36,399 nt of DNA from Tannerella sp. oral taxon 808 (GTDB lineage Bacteria; Bacteroidota; Bacteroidia; Bacteroidales; Tannerellaceae): the NCBI GenBank assembly GCA_002890585.1, contig MIQB01000015.1, forward strand, positions 1-36,399, written 5' to 3'. Shown here piece after piece: positions 8,757 to 17,602 of this stretch. The position numbers and the translations under genes are program-made. The notes below the pieces were generated by a model, which saw only the letters and a list, made by a program, of their open reading frames with translations, was not told where the DNA came from and did not search any database. How positions within the stretch are numbered: the first letter of the stretch is position 1; the number at the start of each line of letters is the position of its first letter.

Positions 8757-9377
8757 ATGGAGCTGATCACCCGCTATTTTCCTGAATTGGACGAGGCGCA
8801 ACGCCGCCGATTTGAGGCGCTGGGCGCGCTCTATGCAGACTGGAATGCGAAGATCAACGTGATCTCCCGCCGCGACATCGATAACCTTTATATCCACCAC
8901 GTGCTGCACTCGCTGAGCATCGAGCGAATGATCCGATTCCGCCCGGGATCGGCGGTGATGGACGTGGGTACAGGCGGCGGTTTCCCGGGCATTCCGCTGG
9001 CGATTCTATTTCCGGAAGTGAAGTTTCATTTGGTGGACAGCGTAGGGAAGAAAATCCGCGTAGCACAGGCCGTGGCGGACGCGCTGGAGCTACGGAATGT
9101 GACAACGTGTCACGAACGGGTGGAGGACGAGCGGGGGCAGTTTGATTTCGTCGTGAGTCGGGCGGTGATGCCGCTTCGCAATCTGGCCGCGGTGGTGAGG
9201 AAGAATATCCGTGAGGAGCAACAAAACGCGCTGCCCAACGGGCTGATCTGCCTGAAGGGTGGCGAGTTGCAACATGAGGTCGCACCGTTCCGAAAGCAGG
9301 CCGTGCGCCTCGACATCGACGCGTATTTCCGGGAGCCTTATTTCAAAACCAAGCAAATCGTTTATATCCCCTTATGA
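8757..9377 (+). CDS. rsmG: 16S rRNA (guanine527-N7)-methyltransferase RsmG
   Basis: SAM-dependent methyltransferase that makes m7G527 in 16S rRNA. The product from the ATG at 8757 is 206 residues, typical for the family. A TTG three codons upstream is in frame, but the ATG fits the family N-terminus (MELITRYFPELDEAQ) better. The SAM-binding glycine motif VMDVGTGGGFPGIPLA is at about 68-83. The second strand-end acidic motif is FHLVDSVGKKIRV, and the family motif FDFVVSRAV follows. Loss of rsmG gives low-level streptomycin resistance in other bacteria (established knowledge). The stop overlaps the start of the MBL gene by four bases (ATGA), implying translational coupling. Confidence 0.95.
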   Translation: MELITRYFPELDEAQRRRFEALGALYADWNAKINVISRRDIDNLYIHHVLHSLSIERMIRFRPGSAVMDVGTGGGFPGIPLAILFPEVKFHLVDSVGKKIRVAQAVADALELRNVTTCHERVEDERGQFDFVVSRAVMPLRNLAAVVRKNIREEQQNALPNGLICLKGGELQHEVAPFRKQAVRLDIDAYFREPYFKTKQIVYIPL

Positions 9378-10018
9378 TCACAATCAAACAGTTTGAATTC
9401 AATCCCTTCGGGGAGAATACGTACGTGCTCAGCGACGAGACACGGGAGGCCATCGTCGTGGACTGCGGCTGCATGACGGCGGGCGAGCGAAGCCTGTTTT
9501 CGGATTACATCACGGAGCACGAGCTGACGCCTGTGAGGCTGCTCTGCACGCATCTACACTTCGACCACATCATTGGCAACGCCTTCATCCGCGACACGTA
9601 TGGGGTGCAACCTGAGGCTTCGCGTTTGGATGTGGAGCAGCTGCCGTCGCTCGAGGCGCAGATGGCGGGATTGGGCTTGCCGCCCCATCTGATATTCGAG
9701 TCGGTGCCGGTGGAGAAATATTTGGCTGAGGGCGACACGGTACGCTTCGGCCGGTCGGAGTTGCAGGTGCTCTCTACACCGGGGCATTCGCCAGGGAGCC
9801 TCTCCTTTTATAGCCCTGCGGACGGCTTTGTGCTCTCTGGCGACGCGCTCTTCGCGGGCAGCATCGGGAGGACGGATCTGTGGGGCGGCGACTTCCGGAC
9901 ACTCATCACGGCCATCCGCGAAAAGCTGCTCACGCTGCCTGACGACACGGTCGTCTACTCGGGTCATGGCCCCGCGACAACCGTTGGCATAGAACGTAAC
10001 GAGAATCCTTATTTATAA
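9374..10018 (+). CDS. Metallo-beta-lactamase-fold hydrolase (glyoxalase II-like)
   Basis: Cytoplasmic MBL-fold hydrolase of 214 residues. The zinc-binding motif THLHFDH is at 59-65, followed by the third ligand in STPGHSPGS, the bridging aspartate in LSGDALFAGSIGRTDL and the final histidine in VYSGHGPATT. This is the set expected for the YcbL/glyoxalase II group, which hydrolyses S-acyl thioesters. The natural substrate cannot be read from sequence. It overlaps rsmG by four bases and ends 19 bases before gcvP, so rsmG, the hydrolase and gcvP are probably one transcript. Confidence 0.9.
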   Translation: MITIKQFEFNPFGENTYVLSDETREAIVVDCGCMTAGERSLFSDYITEHELTPVRLLCTHLHFDHIIGNAFIRDTYGVQPEASRLDVEQLPSLEAQMAGLGLPPHLIFESVPVEKYLAEGDTVRFGRSELQVLSTPGHSPGSLSFYSPADGFVLSGDALFAGSIGRTDLWGGDFRTLITAIREKLLTLPDDTVVYSGHGPATTVGIERNENPYL

Positions 10019-10037
10019 TCACATACAATCAGAAGAC

Positions 10038-12896
10038 ATGGATACGAACAAATTTTCCAACCGCCACATCGGCGTAACGACCGATGACGACAAGGCTGCG
10101 ATGCTTGAAGCCATCGGAGTAAAGTCGGTGGATGAGCTGATCGAACAAACGATCCCCTCGAACATCCGCCTGAAGAAACCGCTAAACCTACCCCCCGCCA
10201 TGACCGAGCGCAAGTTTGCTGAGCACATCGCCGAGCTGGCAGGCAAGAACAAAATCTTCACTTCTTACATCGGCATGGGCTGGTACGACACCGTGTGCCC
10301 GGCGCCCATCCAACGCAATGTGTTTGAGAACCCCGTGTGGTACACTTCGTACACGCCGTATCAGGCTGAGATCTCACAGGGTCGCTTGGAGGCACTGCTG
10401 AATTTCCAGACGGCGATCTGCGAATTGACGGGGCTGCCGCTGACCAACTGCTCGCTGCTTGACGAGGCAACGGCTGCTGCAGAGGCCGCTACGATGTTTC
10501 ACAACACGCGCAGCCGCGCCCAAGCCAAGGGCGGGGCAAACACGCTCTTCGTCGACGAGCACGTGTTTGAGTCGACCAAGGCCGTGATCCACACGCGCAT
10601 GAAGCCGCAGGGCATCGAGGTGGTGACGGGCGACTACAAGACGTTTGAGTTCACTGACAAGGTGTTTGCCGCCATCGTGCAGTATCCCAACGGAGACGGC
10701 GAGATTGAGGACTATCGCGCGTTTGTGGAGAAGGCGCATGCGAAGGATGTACGTGTGGCTGTGGCTGCCGACCTGATGAGCCTCGTGCTGCTGACGCCTC
10801 CGGGCGAATGGGGTGCAGACGTGGTGTTTGGCAGCAGCCAACGCTTCGGTATCCCCATGTTCTACGGTGGCCCATCGGCAGCGTATTTCGCTACGAAGGA
10901 CGAATACAAGCGCACCATCCCCGGCCGCATCATCGGTATATCAATCGACGCTTACGATCGCCCGGCTTATCGCCTGGCATTGCAGACGCGTGAGCAGCAT
11001 ATCAAGCGCGAGAAGGCCACGTCGAACATCTGTACCGCGCAGGCGTTGCTGGCTACGATGGCTGGATTCTATGCCGTATACCACGGTCCTGACGGGTTGC
11101 GCGACATCGCTTCACGTATACACGCTTACGCCGGATTCTTAGCTGAGGAACTTGAGAAGTTAGGCTACAAGCAGGTGAACAAGAACTTCTTCGACACACT
11201 CAAGATTGCGTTGCCCGCGAACGTGACAGTCAAGACGCTGCGCGAGATCGCACTGGAGTGCAACATCAACTTGCGCTATTTCGAGGACGGTCATGTGGGC
11301 ATCAGCCTCGACGAGACTACGCAGCCGAAGGCGTTGGCTGTGCTGCTGCAAATGTTTGCTGGCGTGGCAGGTAAGACGTATGCCGCCAACGTGGACGACA
11401 TCAACCGCAGCCGCTACTTCGACGAGCAGTTTGCACGTACCTCCAAATTCATGGAGCAGGAACTCTTCGCCAAGTATCACACCGAGACGGAGCTGATGCG
11501 TTACATCAAGCGCCTTGAGCGTCGCGACATTTCGCTGGCTCACTCCATGATCCCGTTGGGCTCGTGCACGATGAAGCTCAATGCTGCCTCTGAGATGCTG
11601 CCGCTCAGTCGGCCTGAGTTCCAAAACATCCACCCCTATGCCCCCGTGGATCAGGCGGCCGGATACATTGAAATGATCGAGAACCTCTCTGCGGCGTTGA
11701 TCGAGATCACCGGTCTGAAGGGCGTCACACTGCAACCGAACTCTGGCGCTGCTGGTGAATACACGGGTCTGCGCATCATCCGCGCTTACTTAGAAAGCAT
11801 CGGGCAGGGACACCGCAACATCGTCTTGCTGCCCGCTTCGGCTCACGGCACGAACCCCGCCAGCGCCATCCAGTGTGGCTTCACGACCGTCACCGTGCGT
11901 TGTGACGAGAAGGGGAATGTCGACCTGGCCGACTTCCGCGCCAAGGCCGAGGAGAACCGCGACAACCTCGCCGCGAGCATGATCACCTACCCCTCGACGC
12001 ACGGCATCTTTGAGACAGACATCAAGGAGATGTGCGACATCGTGCATGCCTGCGGCGGACAGCTCTACATGGACGGCGCCAACATGAACGCTCAGGTAGG
12101 CCTGACGAACCCCGGAACGATCGGCGCTGACGTCTGCCACCTGAACCTCCACAAGACCTTTGCTTCGCCTCACGGCGGTGGTGGCCCCGGTGTAGGTCCT
12201 GTTTGTGTGGCCGAACACCTGTTACCCTTCCTCCCCTCCCACCCCGTGGCCTTTGGCAACAACCTGAACACCGTGGCCGCTGCGCCCTACGGCAGCGCAG
12301 GCATCTTGGCCATCACCTACGCCTATATCCGCATGATGGGCGCCGAGGGGCTGACGGAAGCAACGCGCATCGCCATCCTTAACGCCAACTACTTGGCCGC
12401 GAAGCTGGAGAAGGCCTACGGCATCGTCTACAACGGTGCACGCGGACGCGTTGGGCACGAGCTGATCCTTGAATGCCGCACCATCAAGGAGCATTCTGGC
12501 ATCGACGAGAGCGACATCGCCAAGCGCCTCATGGACTTCGGCTACCACGCCCCCACCCTCTCCTTCCCCGTGCACGGCACGCTGATGATCGAGCCGACCG
12601 AGAGCGAGAGCAAGCACGAGCTGGATCGCTTCGTGGAGGTGATGCAGTGCATCCGTCAAGAGATTGACGAGGTGGAGAAGGGCACGGCCGACAAGGAGGA
12701 CAATGTGCTCAAGAACTCGCCGCACCCGGAATACGAGGTGACGGCCGACGCATGGCGCCATCCCTATCCGCGCACGAAGGCCGCCTTCCCGCTGCCGTGG
12801 CTGCACGACGCCAAGTTCTGGATCAACGTCGCTCGCGTCAACAATGCGTATGGCGACCGCAACTTGGTGCCCACCATCTGCAGCTGCCAAGGCTGA
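10038..12896 (+). CDS. gcvP: Glycine dehydrogenase (decarboxylating), P-protein of the glycine cleavage system
   Basis: PLP-dependent decarboxylase that releases CO2 from glycine and passes the aminomethyl group to lipoyl-GcvH. The cleavage system then makes 5,10-methylene-tetrahydrofolate. At 952 residues it is the single-chain form, in which the alpha and beta halves found separately in some bacteria are fused. The N-terminal half begins FSNRHIGVTTDD. The PLP lysine is Lys706 in LNLHKTFASPHGGGGPG. Typical motifs SMIPLGSCTMKLN and QPNSGAAGEYTGL are present. gcvT and gcvH are not in the window. No glycine riboswitch fits the 19-base gap to the upstream hydrolase. The one-carbon output links functionally to the hut genes further right. 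Confidence 0.97.
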   Translation: MDTNKFSNRHIGVTTDDDKAAMLEAIGVKSVDELIEQTIPSNIRLKKPLNLPPAMTERKFAEHIAELAGKNKIFTSYIGMGWYDTVCPAPIQRNVFENPVWYTSYTPYQAEISQGRLEALLNFQTAICELTGLPLTNCSLLDEATAAAEAATMFHNTRSRAQAKGGANTLFVDEHVFESTKAVIHTRMKPQGIEVVTGDYKTFEFTDKVFAAIVQYPNGDGEIEDYRAFVEKAHAKDVRVAVAADLMSLVLLTPPGEWGADVVFGSSQRFGIPMFYGGPSAAYFATKDEYKRTIPGRIIGISIDAYDRPAYRLALQTREQHIKREKATSNICTAQALLATMAGFYAVYHGPDGLRDIASRIHAYAGFLAEELEKLGYKQVNKNFFDTLKIALPANVTVKTLREIALECNINLRYFEDGHVGISLDETTQPKALAVLLQMFAGVAGKTYAANVDDINRSRYFDEQFARTSKFMEQELFAKYHTETELMRYIKRLERRDISLAHSMIPLGSCTMKLNAASEMLPLSRPEFQNIHPYAPVDQAAGYIEMIENLSAALIEITGLKGVTLQPNSGAAGEYTGLRIIRAYLESIGQGHRNIVLLPASAHGTNPASAIQCGFTTVTVRCDEKGNVDLADFRAKAEENRDNLAASMITYPSTHGIFETDIKEMCDIVHACGGQLYMDGANMNAQVGLTNPGTIGADVCHLNLHKTFASPHGGGGPGVGPVCVAEHLLPFLPSHPVAFGNNLNTVAAAPYGSAGILAITYAYIRMMGAEGLTEATRIAILNANYLAAKLEKAYGIVYNGARGRVGHELILECRTIKEHSGIDESDIAKRLMDFGYHAPTLSFPVHGTLMIEPTESESKHELDRFVEVMQCIRQEIDEVEKGTADKEDNVLKNSPHPEYEVTADAWRHPYPRTKAAFPLPWLHDAKFWINVARVNNAYGDRNLVPTICSCQG

Positions 12897-12939
12897 TTGC
12901 ACGTATATATAATGTACGCGTACATATAATGTAACAGGT

Positions 12940-12974
12940 AAGCCCGGCCCGCCCCACCCCAAGCGGCCGGGCTT
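12940..12974. terminator. GC-rich hairpin after gcvP, probable terminator
   Basis: Ten-base perfect arms AAGCCCGGCC (12940-12949) and GGCCGGGCTT (12965-12974) are separated by a C-rich loop. No long T-tract follows (ATTGCAT), so termination may be weak. A separate palindrome centred on TGTACGCGTACA lies just before it, at about 12914-12925. The hairpin sits 18 bases before the PAS-protein start. Confidence 0.5.
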
Positions 12975-12992
12975 ATTGCATACCCCCGCCCT

Positions 12993-13343
12993 ATGATGAA
13001 GTATTTCCAAGAAGCCGACATCGCCGTCACCATCTGCGACCGCGATGGGCGCATCATCGACATGAACAACCAATCGCGCGAGGTGAACCTCAAGCCCGGG
13101 CAGGAACTGATCGGCAGCAATGTGCTCGACTGCCACCCGGAGCCCGCCCGCACGATGCTGGAAGACATGATGCGCAACGAACGCAAACACGTCTACACCA
13201 TCGAAAAGAATGGCCGCAAGAAGCTCATCTACCAGATCCCCTGGTACGAGGACGGCCGCTACATGGGGTTCATGGAGCTCTCCATGGTCATCCCCTTCGA
13301 GATGGAACACAAAATCCGTAAACCCAAAACAGTGAACAGCTAA
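12993..13343 (+). CDS. Small single-domain PAS sensor-like protein
   Basis: Soluble protein of 116 residues that is essentially one PAS domain. It starts FQEADIAVTICDRDGRIIDMNNQS, the usual PAS core strand-turn-strand, and ends with IYQIPWYEDGRYMGFMELSMVI, the usual last strands. It resembles the PAS portion of DUF438-type proteins. There is no kinase, GGDEF or DNA-binding domain. It could be a free-standing ligand or redox sensor or a partner protein. Two adjacent ATGs (12993 and 12996) are possible starts. A hairpin separates it from gcvP and a long inverted repeat overlaps its 3' end. Confidence 0.8.
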   Translation: MMKYFQEADIAVTICDRDGRIIDMNNQSREVNLKPGQELIGSNVLDCHPEPARTMLEDMMRNERKHVYTIEKNGRKKLIYQIPWYEDGRYMGFMELSMVIPFEMEHKIRKPKTVNS

Positions 13344-13398
13344 AAACTAAAAGCTAAAAATGCCCGGGTACGGGAAAGGCAGACGTTTTTAGCTGTTC
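13334..13398. terminator. 14-bp perfect inverted repeat overlapping the PAS-gene stop
   Basis: GAACAGCTAAAAAC at 13334-13347 (containing the TAA stop) is perfectly complementary to GTTTTTAGCTGTTC at 13385-13398. The inner 37 bases include a smaller CCCGGGTACGGG palindrome. A run of TTTTAGA repeats follows to 13436. It could act as a bidirectional terminator, or be part of the AT-rich CTAAAA repeat family also seen at 22380 and 22890. Confidence 0.5.
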
Positions 13399-13444
13399 GT
13401 TTTTAGATTTTAGATTTTAGATTTTCGTTTTTAGATCTTCCACT

Positions 13445-14206
13445 ATGCAACCCATCACAATGATCACCGGTGCCACCTCCGGCATCGGTCGGGCTACGGC
13501 CCGCGTATTGGCCCAGGATGGCCACCACCTGATCCTCACCGGCCGACGCCGCGAACGCCTCAACGCCCTCCGCGACGAGCTCTCGTGCGACTACCCCAAC
13601 GGCCGATTCCTCACGCTCGCCTTCGACGTCCGTAGCCGTGAAGCCGTCGAGGAAGCCATCACGAACCTACCGACAGAATGGCAGGCCATCGGCACACTCA
13701 TCAACAACGCCGGCCTGGCCGTCGGCCTCGAACCCCTCCACGAGGGCAACCCCGACGACTGGGAGCGCATGATCGACACCAACATCAAAGGCCTGCTCTA
13801 CGTCACCCGCGCCGTCGCCCCCGGCATGGCCGCCCGCCGCGCTGGCCACATCGTCAACCTCGGCTCCATCGCCGGCCGCGAGGTCTACCCCGGCGGCGCC
13901 GTCTACTGCGCCACCAAGCACGCCGTCCGCGCCCTCAGCCAAGGCATGCGCCAAGACCTCCTGCCCTACGGCATCCGCGTCAGCCTCATCTGCCCCGGCG
14001 CCGTGGAGACGGAGTTCTCCCTCGTTCGCTTCAAAGGCGACAACCAACGCGCAGCCAGTGTCTACGACGGCTACACGCCGCTCACCGCCGACGACATCGC
14101 CCGCACCATCCGCTTCGCCCTCAACGCCCCCGCGCACGTCGACCTGCAAGACATCCTCGTCATGCCCACCGCTCAGGCCGACTCCCGCACCTTCCACCGC
14201 GGGTAA
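13445..14206 (+). CDS. Short-chain dehydrogenase/reductase (YdfG-like)
   Basis: Classical SDR oxidoreductase of 253 residues. The NAD(P)-binding motif TGATSGIG is at 8-15, NNAG at 87-90, and the catalytic triad is Ser141, Tyr154 and Lys158 (in YCATK). TGRRRERL after the second strand places arginines where NADP-preferring enzymes bind the 2'-phosphate. The sequence pattern is closest to YdfG, which oxidises L-allo-threonine and 3-hydroxy acids, but SDR substrate cannot be fixed from motifs. It stands between the PAS gene and the 22-bp repeat array. The upstream gap is an AT-rich stretch of TTTTAGA repeats with no clear promoter. Confidence 0.9.
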   Translation: MQPITMITGATSGIGRATARVLAQDGHHLILTGRRRERLNALRDELSCDYPNGRFLTLAFDVRSREAVEEAITNLPTEWQAIGTLINNAGLAVGLEPLHEGNPDDWERMIDTNIKGLLYVTRAVAPGMAARRAGHIVNLGSIAGREVYPGGAVYCATKHAVRALSQGMRQDLLPYGIRVSLICPGAVETEFSLVRFKGDNQRAASVYDGYTPLTADDIARTIRFALNAPAHVDLQDILVMPTAQADSRTFHRG

Positions 14207-14254
14207 AGGGTGGATGCCTTTCGGCAGGGAGTGCCTATTCCCAAACGTGGTGTG

Positions 14255-14645
14255 GATACGTTCCGAACCTATCCGCACTACGTTCCGAAGTGGGTGTCAA
14301 TACGTTCTGAAGTGGGGGGGGAATACGTTCCGAACCTATCTGCACCCTATTCCGAAATACCCATCGATACGTCCCGAACCTATCATCGACCACTTCCGAA
14401 CCTATCGATGACCACCTCGGAGCCTATCACCGACTATTTCCGAACCTATCATCGATACGTTCGGAACCTATCGACACCCATTTCCGAACCTATCGACGAC
14501 CACCTCCGAACGTATCGATGACCACCTCGGAACTACTTGGTGGGTATTTCGGAACGTATCGTCGGGTATTTCCGAACTACTTGGCGAGTATTTCGGAACT
14601 ACTCGGCGAGTAGTTCGGAACACGTCAACGACCACCTCCGAACCC
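14255..14645. repeat. Array 2: about 18 tandem units with a 22-bp period
   Basis: Units contain TTCCGAA or TTCGGAA followed by a short variable part such as CCTATCGACGACCACC. Equivalent bases fall at 14264, 14286, 14308, 14331, 14353, 14375, 14397, 14419, 14441, 14463, 14485, 14507, 14529, 14551, 14573, 14595, 14617 and 14639. Every step is 22 except one of 23 that coincides with a G8 run (14314-14321). The array lies between the SDR gene and the glnS promoter. The period is not a multiple of three, so the open frames crossing it are not credible proteins. Confidence 0.9.
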
Positions 14646-14693
14646 ATTCAGAGAGGATGTATTTATGCCCCCGGCGAAACTCGATTCACATAC

Positions 14694-14701
14694 TACATTT
14701 G
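14694..14701 (+). promoter_or_regulatory. Possible -7 box for the glnS operon
   Basis: TACATTTG matches TAnnTTTG exactly and lies 46 bases before the glnS ATG, just after the 22-bp array ends. No good -33 TTG is visible at the usual distance. Confidence 0.4.
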
Positions 14702-14747
14702 CGCCCTCAATGAAATAGGATACGTAAATACATAGCACACAATCATA

Positions 14748-16463
14748 ATGGCTGAACAGATCACCCCCCAAGAGGAAGGCAAAAAGAGCCTCAACTTCAT
14801 CGAACAAATGGTCGAAAAAGACCTCGCCGAAGGGCGCAACGACGGACGCGTACAGACACGCTTCCCCCCCGAACCCAACGGATACCTGCACATCGGCCAC
14901 GCCAAAGCCATCTGCCTCGACTTCGGCATCGCCCGCAAATACCACGGCACGTGCAACCTGCGCTTCGACGACACCAACCCCATCAAAGAAGACGTCGAAT
15001 ACGTCGACTCCATCCAAGAAGACATCCAGTGGCTCGGCTTCCAGTGGGCAAACATCTATTACGCCTCCGACTATTTCGGCCAACTCTTCGACTTCGCCCT
15101 CTGGCTCATCGACCAAGGCCACGCCTATGTAGACGAACAAACAGCCGAAGCCATCGCCGAACAGAAGGGATCGCCCACCGTAGCCGGCCGCGAAAGCCCC
15201 TTCCGCAACCGCCCCACGACGGAAAGTCGCGACCTCTTCCTCCGCATGAACAGCGGCGAGTTTGACGAAGGCACCATGACCCTCCGCGCCAAAATCGACA
15301 TGGCATCGCCCAACATGCACTTCCGCGACCCGATCATCTACCGCATCATCAAAACACCCCACCACCGCACAGGCCGCACCTGGAACGTCTACCCCATGTA
15401 CGACTTCGCCCACGGCCAAAGCGACTACTTCGAGGGCGTCACCCACTCACTCTGCACACTCGAGTTCGAAGTCCACCGCCCCCTCTACGACTACTTCATC
15501 GACCGCCTCATCGAAAGCCCCTTCAAAACCCAAGACAACTATCGCACACGCCAGACCGAGTTCAACCGCCTCAACCTGACCTACACCGTCATGAGCAAAC
15601 GCAAACTGCTGCAACTCGTCAAGGAGCACCGCGTCAACGGCTGGGACGACCCCCGCATGCCCACCATCTGTGGCTATCGGCGCCGCGGCTTCACCCCCGC
15701 CTCCATCCGCAACTTCGTCGACATGATCGGCTATACGAAATACGACGGCATCATCGACGTCGCCCTCCTTGAGCACGCCGTCCGCGAAGACCTCAACGCC
15801 ACCGCCCGCCGCGTAGCCGCCGTGCTACACCCCATCAAACTCATCCTCACAAATTACCCCGAAGGACAGACGGAGATGATGGAATCCGTCAACAACCCCG
15901 AGAACCCCACCGAAGGCACACACCCGATAGCCTTCACCCGCGAACTCTACATCGAGCGCGAAGACTTCATGGAGCAGGCCCCGAAGAACTACTACCGCCT
16001 CACACCCGGTCAAGAAGTACGTCTGCGCTGCGCCTACATCGTCCGGTGCACCGGCTGCAAGAAGAACGAAGCCGGAGAAGTGACAGAAGTCTATGCCGAA
16101 TACGACCCCCAGACGAAGACCGGCATGCCCGAGAGCAACCGTCGCGTGCGGGGCACCATCCATTGGGTATCGACCACCCACGCACTCAAAGCCGAGGTCC
16201 GCCTCTACGACCGACTCTTCACCGTCGAAAACCCAACAGAAGAGAAGGACCGCGACTTCCTCGAACTACTCAATCCAAACTCCCTCCAGGTGCTCACCGA
16301 TTGCTACGTAGAGGAAGATCTCGCCACGGCCCGTCCCTACGACCATTTCCAATTCCAACGCGTAGGCTACTTCAACCTCGACCCCGATAGCCGCGAAGGC
16401 CACCTCATCTTTAACCGCACCGTCTCTTTGCGCGACACCTGGAGCAAGAAGAAGAACAAATGA
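14748..16463 (+). CDS. glnS: Glutaminyl-tRNA synthetase
   Basis: Class I aminoacyl-tRNA synthetase that charges tRNA-Gln with glutamine. The 571-residue product has the signature HIGH at 48-51 (PNGYLHIGHAKAI) and the KMSKS-equivalent MSKRK in TVMSKRKLLQL. A GlnRS anticodon-binding beta-barrel C-terminus follows (GTIHWVSTTHALKAEVRLYDRLF). The presence of GlnRS suggests direct charging of glutamine rather than the transamidation route. The matching tRNA-Gln(UUG) lies 14 kb away in this window. A TPR gene overlaps its stop by four bases. Confidence 0.97.
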   Translation: MAEQITPQEEGKKSLNFIEQMVEKDLAEGRNDGRVQTRFPPEPNGYLHIGHAKAICLDFGIARKYHGTCNLRFDDTNPIKEDVEYVDSIQEDIQWLGFQWANIYYASDYFGQLFDFALWLIDQGHAYVDEQTAEAIAEQKGSPTVAGRESPFRNRPTTESRDLFLRMNSGEFDEGTMTLRAKIDMASPNMHFRDPIIYRIIKTPHHRTGRTWNVYPMYDFAHGQSDYFEGVTHSLCTLEFEVHRPLYDYFIDRLIESPFKTQDNYRTRQTEFNRLNLTYTVMSKRKLLQLVKEHRVNGWDDPRMPTICGYRRRGFTPASIRNFVDMIGYTKYDGIIDVALLEHAVREDLNATARRVAAVLHPIKLILTNYPEGQTEMMESVNNPENPTEGTHPIAFTRELYIEREDFMEQAPKNYYRLTPGQEVRLRCAYIVRCTGCKKNEAGEVTEVYAEYDPQTKTGMPESNRRVRGTIHWVSTTHALKAEVRLYDRLFTVENPTEEKDRDFLELLNPNSLQVLTDCYVEEDLATARPYDHFQFQRVGYFNLDPDSREGHLIFNRTVSLRDTWSKKKNK

Positions 16464-17602
16464 CCCCACTGGAACGATTTAACGAGATGCGCGAAAAAGG
16501 CTCCGAGATCTACTTCGATGCCGAAGAGATCATCGAGCTGCTCGAGCATTTCGACGATACTGACGACCGCGACGGATTTACCCGCGCCCTCGAAATCGGC
16601 CTCAAACTCCACCCCGAAGACCCAGAGATCCGCATCATGGAATGCCGACTCTCCATCTACGATGAGAAATATGACGAAGCCCTACAACTGATCACCCGCC
16701 TGCGCAACAGCGGAGAAGACGACATGGAGCTCGACGTCATGGAGCTGGAAAGCCTCTACGCCACCGACCGCGCAGACGAGGCCGACGCCCTACTCCAGAA
16801 GATGACAAACAACGAAGTGACAGAAGAAATCTACGAATCACTCGCCTCCTCCTTGGCCGAGATGGGCAAAGACGAAGTCGCCTCGCATATCGCCACGCAC
16901 GGACTGGAACTCTACCCCGACAACATCGCCCTCAAGGAGGAATGCTGCTACCACGCCGAACGCGATGGCCGTTGGGACGAAGCCGCCACACAATGCGAAG
17001 AACTCATCGACCTCGACCCCTACTCAGGCGACTACTGGTTCATGCACGGCCGGCTGATGGCCAAATTAGGCGACTACGACCGCGCCATCCACTCCCTCGA
17101 GTTCGCCCTCACTTGCAACGCCGACGACATCGAAGCCAAGCTGCTCCGCGCCTACCTCCTCTTCGTCAACCACAACATGGAAAAGGCCGTCGAGGCTTAC
17201 GTGGAGCTCGTCACCGACGAACACTTCATCAACGAACAACTGCGCAGCTTCACGGAGAAGTACGACCTCAGCCCCGACGATCTGGAGCGCGCCAGCCAAG
17301 ACTTCCACCGCCTCTTCGGATCAGTCGCAAACATGTTCGTCGCCCTCTCCGACAACCGCGCCGACCTCGAAAACATGGCGTCCACCCTCGATCGGAAATA
17401 CATCAACAAGATCGAATACCTCATCGGCAAACTCATCCTCGAGGCTCGCGCCATACGCAAGAGCGGCGGGGAGTGGAACGCGAATCTGCTGGAAGATCTC
17501 CGCTTCCTCCGCTTCGGCGAACTGGATCACCCAGACGAGGGCGCCCCCCCCAGTGAACACCTCTCAGACGAGATCCTCCGAAACAAATTCCACCAAAACT
17601 GA
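16460..17602 (+). CDS. Cytoplasmic TPR-repeat protein
   Basis: Protein of 380 residues without a signal peptide, rich in acidic residues and built from TPR-like helix pairs. Examples are LEIGLKLHPEDPEIRI at about 45-60 and SGDYWFMHGRLMAKLGDYDRAIHSLEFAL at about 190-218. No enzymatic motif is visible. It overlaps glnS by four bases (ATGA) and is immediately followed by the DUF368 gene, whose ATG directly abuts this stop, so the three are very likely co-transcribed. It is probably a scaffold; its partner is unknown. Confidence 0.85.
   Translation: MTPLERFNEMREKGSEIYFDAEEIIELLEHFDDTDDRDGFTRALEIGLKLHPEDPEIRIMECRLSIYDEKYDEALQLITRLRNSGEDDMELDVMELESLYATDRADEADALLQKMTNNEVTEEIYESLASSLAEMGKDEVASHIATHGLELYPDNIALKEECCYHAERDGRWDEAATQCEELIDLDPYSGDYWFMHGRLMAKLGDYDRAIHSLEFALTCNADDIEAKLLRAYLLFVNHNMEKAVEAYVELVTDEHFINEQLRSFTEKYDLSPDDLERASQDFHRLFGSVANMFVALSDNRADLENMASTLDRKYINKIEYLIGKLILEARAIRKSGGEWNANLLEDLRFLRFGELDHPDEGAPPSEHLSDEILRNKFHQN

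Noticed and set aside
10019..10037. Glycine riboswitch in front of gcvP
   Set aside because: The gap to the upstream gene is 19 bases, too short, and no riboswitch-like sequence is present.
13678..14310. Long Arg/His/Pro-rich ORF antiparallel or out of frame to the SDR gene, and similar ORFs over glnS, TPR and hut genes
   Set aside because: Typical shadows of GC-rich genes; the in-frame products have complete family motifs and the shadows have none.
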